A program made the position numbers and the translations under genes. DNA of 64,000 bases from Halomonas gemina (GTDB taxonomy: Bacteria > Pseudomonadota > Gammaproteobacteria > Pseudomonadales > Halomonadaceae): assembly GCF_023554995.1 (NCBI RefSeq), contig NZ_JAMJPK010000008.1, forward strand, positions 62,001 to 126,000, given 5' to 3'. Under the pieces are notes generated by a model. It was given only the letters and a program-made list of their open reading frames with translations. It searched no databases and had not been told where the DNA came from. Shown one piece after another: positions 63,317-64,000 of the stretch (positions within the stretch are counted from its first letter, which is position 1; each line of letters starts with the position of its first letter).

Positions 63317-63320
63317 GTGT
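63305..63320 (+). promoter_or_regulatory. NrdR box 1
   Basis: GCACACTATCTTGTGT fits the 16-bp NrdR pattern with ACAC...GTGT ends. It begins 31 bp before box 2, the spacing typical of paired NrdR boxes. Confidence 0.7.
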
Positions 63321-63335
63321 CTCGATCCGACAGGA

Positions 63336-63351
63336 ACACTACATCATGTGC
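63336..63351 (+). promoter_or_regulatory. NrdR box 2
   Basis: ACACTACATCATGTGC, second NrdR-type palindrome, about 87 bp upstream of the nrdA ATG. Same helical face as box 1 (31 bp, close to three turns). Confidence 0.7.
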
Positions 63352-63437
63352 CTTAGCAACCGGCAGCATGCCTGTCAACCGTCGCCCGAGAGGCGGCCTT
63401 CGACCATTCGACTCACCAGTCAGGGACCCCCGGCGCC

Positions 63438-64000
63438 ATGGATACCATTGCCACACCGGACGAGCCGTCCGTTTCCGTCACCGCACCCAAGGCCCTGCGC
63501 GTCATCAAGCGCAATGGCGATGTCATGCCCTTCGACGCCGACAAGATCGCCGTCGCCATGAGCAAGGCCTTCATCGCCGTGGAGGGCGACAATGCCGCCA
63601 CCTCCTCGCGGGTGCGCGACTTCGTCCGCCAGTCCACCGAGAGCATCGAGCAGACCTTCCTGCGCCGCATGCCCGACGGCGGCACCATGCACATCGAGGA
63701 CATCCAGGACCAGGTCGAGCTGGCGCTGATGCGCGCCGGCGAGCAGCGGGTGGCCCGCGCCTACGTGCTCTACCGCGAGGCTCACGCCCGGGCGCGGGCC
63801 GCGGCCGGTGGCGACATCGTCAAGCCGCACCCCAGCCTCAACGTGACCCTCGCCGACGGAACCACCCGCCCGCTGGACCTGGGCCGCATCGAGACCCTGG
63901 TGTCGGACGCCTGCGAGGGGCTGGCCAACGTCGAGACCCAGAAGATCGTCGACGACTCGCTGAAGAACCTCTACGACGGCGTGACCGTGGACGGCGTCTC
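63438..64000 (+). CDS. nrdA: ribonucleoside-diphosphate reductase alpha subunit (3' end outside window)
   Basis: Class Ia ribonucleotide reductase large subunit, which makes deoxynucleotides. Only the first 187 residues are inside the window. They hold a short variable N terminus, then the ATP-cone activity site (VIKRNGDVMPFDADKIAVAMSKAF onward, about residues 22-115) and the beginning of the core. The frame runs off the end. Start at the ATG at 63438. NrdR boxes and DnaA-like sites upstream fit regulation by dNTP levels and the replication cycle. NrdA rather than NrdJ is suggested by the N-terminal form; the active-site region is not visible. Confidence 0.9.
   Translation, partial: MDTIATPDEPSVSVTAPKALRVIKRNGDVMPFDADKIAVAMSKAFIAVEGDNAATSSRVRDFVRQSTESIEQTFLRRMPDGGTMHIEDIQDQVELALMRAGEQRVARAYVLYREAHARARAAAGGDIVKPHPSLNVTLADGTTRPLDLGRIETLVSDACEGLANVETQKIVDDSLKNLYDGVTVDGV

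Larger units (their letters stand above)
63089..63437 (+). promoter_or_regulatory. intergenic control region of rstA and nrdA (349 bp, no gene)
   Basis: No coding frame is supported here. The nrdA side holds, in order, a DnaA-like box, a promoter and two NrdR boxes, described separately. The rstA side (63089 to about 63250) shows no clear operator; between box 2 and the nrdA ATG lies an 86-bp leader without a notable stem. Confidence 0.7.

Noticed and set aside
63240-63351. Replication origin suggested by DnaA-like boxes
   Set aside because: Only one good and one poor box, no AT-rich unwinding region, and the genes are nrdA and rstA, not dnaA/dnaN/gidA. A regulatory use before nrdA explains them better.

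Overview
The window is a GC-rich (roughly 70%), gene-dense stretch of a gammaproteobacterial chromosome. Protein sequences, gene order (queA-tgt-yajC-secDF; LysM-dprA-tsaC-hemF-aroE opposite def-fmt-rsmB-trkA; lptFG opposite pepA-holC-valS) and acidic extracytoplasmic regions (e.g. the Asp/Glu/Ala-rich RodZ linker) point to a Halomonas-like member of the Halomonadaceae. That assignment is inference; no rRNA gene is present. Almost everything is core genome. I see no prophage, integron, CRISPR array, tRNA or transposase gene.

Layout. 1-5450: queA (5' end outside the window), tgt, yajC, secD, secF (queuosine synthesis and Sec translocation). 5568-6362: suhB on the minus strand, with degraded catalytic motifs. 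6501-19964: a long plus-strand run: trmJ, cysE, iscR, iscS, iscA, ndk, rlmN, pilW-like, rodZ, ispG, hisS, yfgM, bamB, der. It links cysteine and Fe-S supply, RNA modification, isoprenoid synthesis and envelope assembly. 20163-23008: small envelope genes and an orphan ATPase. 23138-27818 (minus): aroE, hemF, tsaC, dprA, LysM protein. 27989-34153 (plus): def, fmt, rsmB, dodecin, trkA, trkH. 34242-36080: TraB-family membrane protein and a small cytochrome c. 36136-40752 (minus): DTW-domain tRNA enzyme, a sirtuin without zinc cysteines, aceK, a lipoprotein hydrolase. 40860-42734 (plus): truC, tcdA, DUF1653. 42810-46399 (minus): bfr, bfd, RDD protein, lptG, lptF. 46537-52778 (plus): pepA, ilvE, holC, valS. 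52869-57340: mixed small genes (META lipoprotein, DoxX, glyoxalase I, DUF411, tag, DUF457 hydrolase, lysozyme-inhibitor-like lipoprotein). 57432-60756: metE/metR divergent pair. 60743-63088: RstB/RstA-like two-component system. 63438-64000: start of nrdA, cut by the window end.

Regulatory signals readable in the sequence: an IscR-type site and promoter overlapping the cysE stop codon, a Fur-like box before bfd, paired NrdR boxes 31 bp apart plus DnaA-like boxes before nrdA, and a MetR-like site between metE and metR. Repeats of note: a 141-bp MITE-like inverted repeat abutting the ndk stop codon, a 111-bp palindromic multi-hairpin element at 20801-20911, and four 24-bp tandem copies of the end of a small membrane-protein gene, stop codon included.

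The most unusual coding observation is SuhB. It keeps the inositol-monophosphatase fold signature and the N-terminal MHPM, but the metal-binding and catalytic motifs are replaced. This suggests a protein retained for its RNA polymerase/Nus role rather than as an enzyme. Two further points deserve checking: an isc locus without iscU, hscBA or fdx, and the zinc-less sirtuin.
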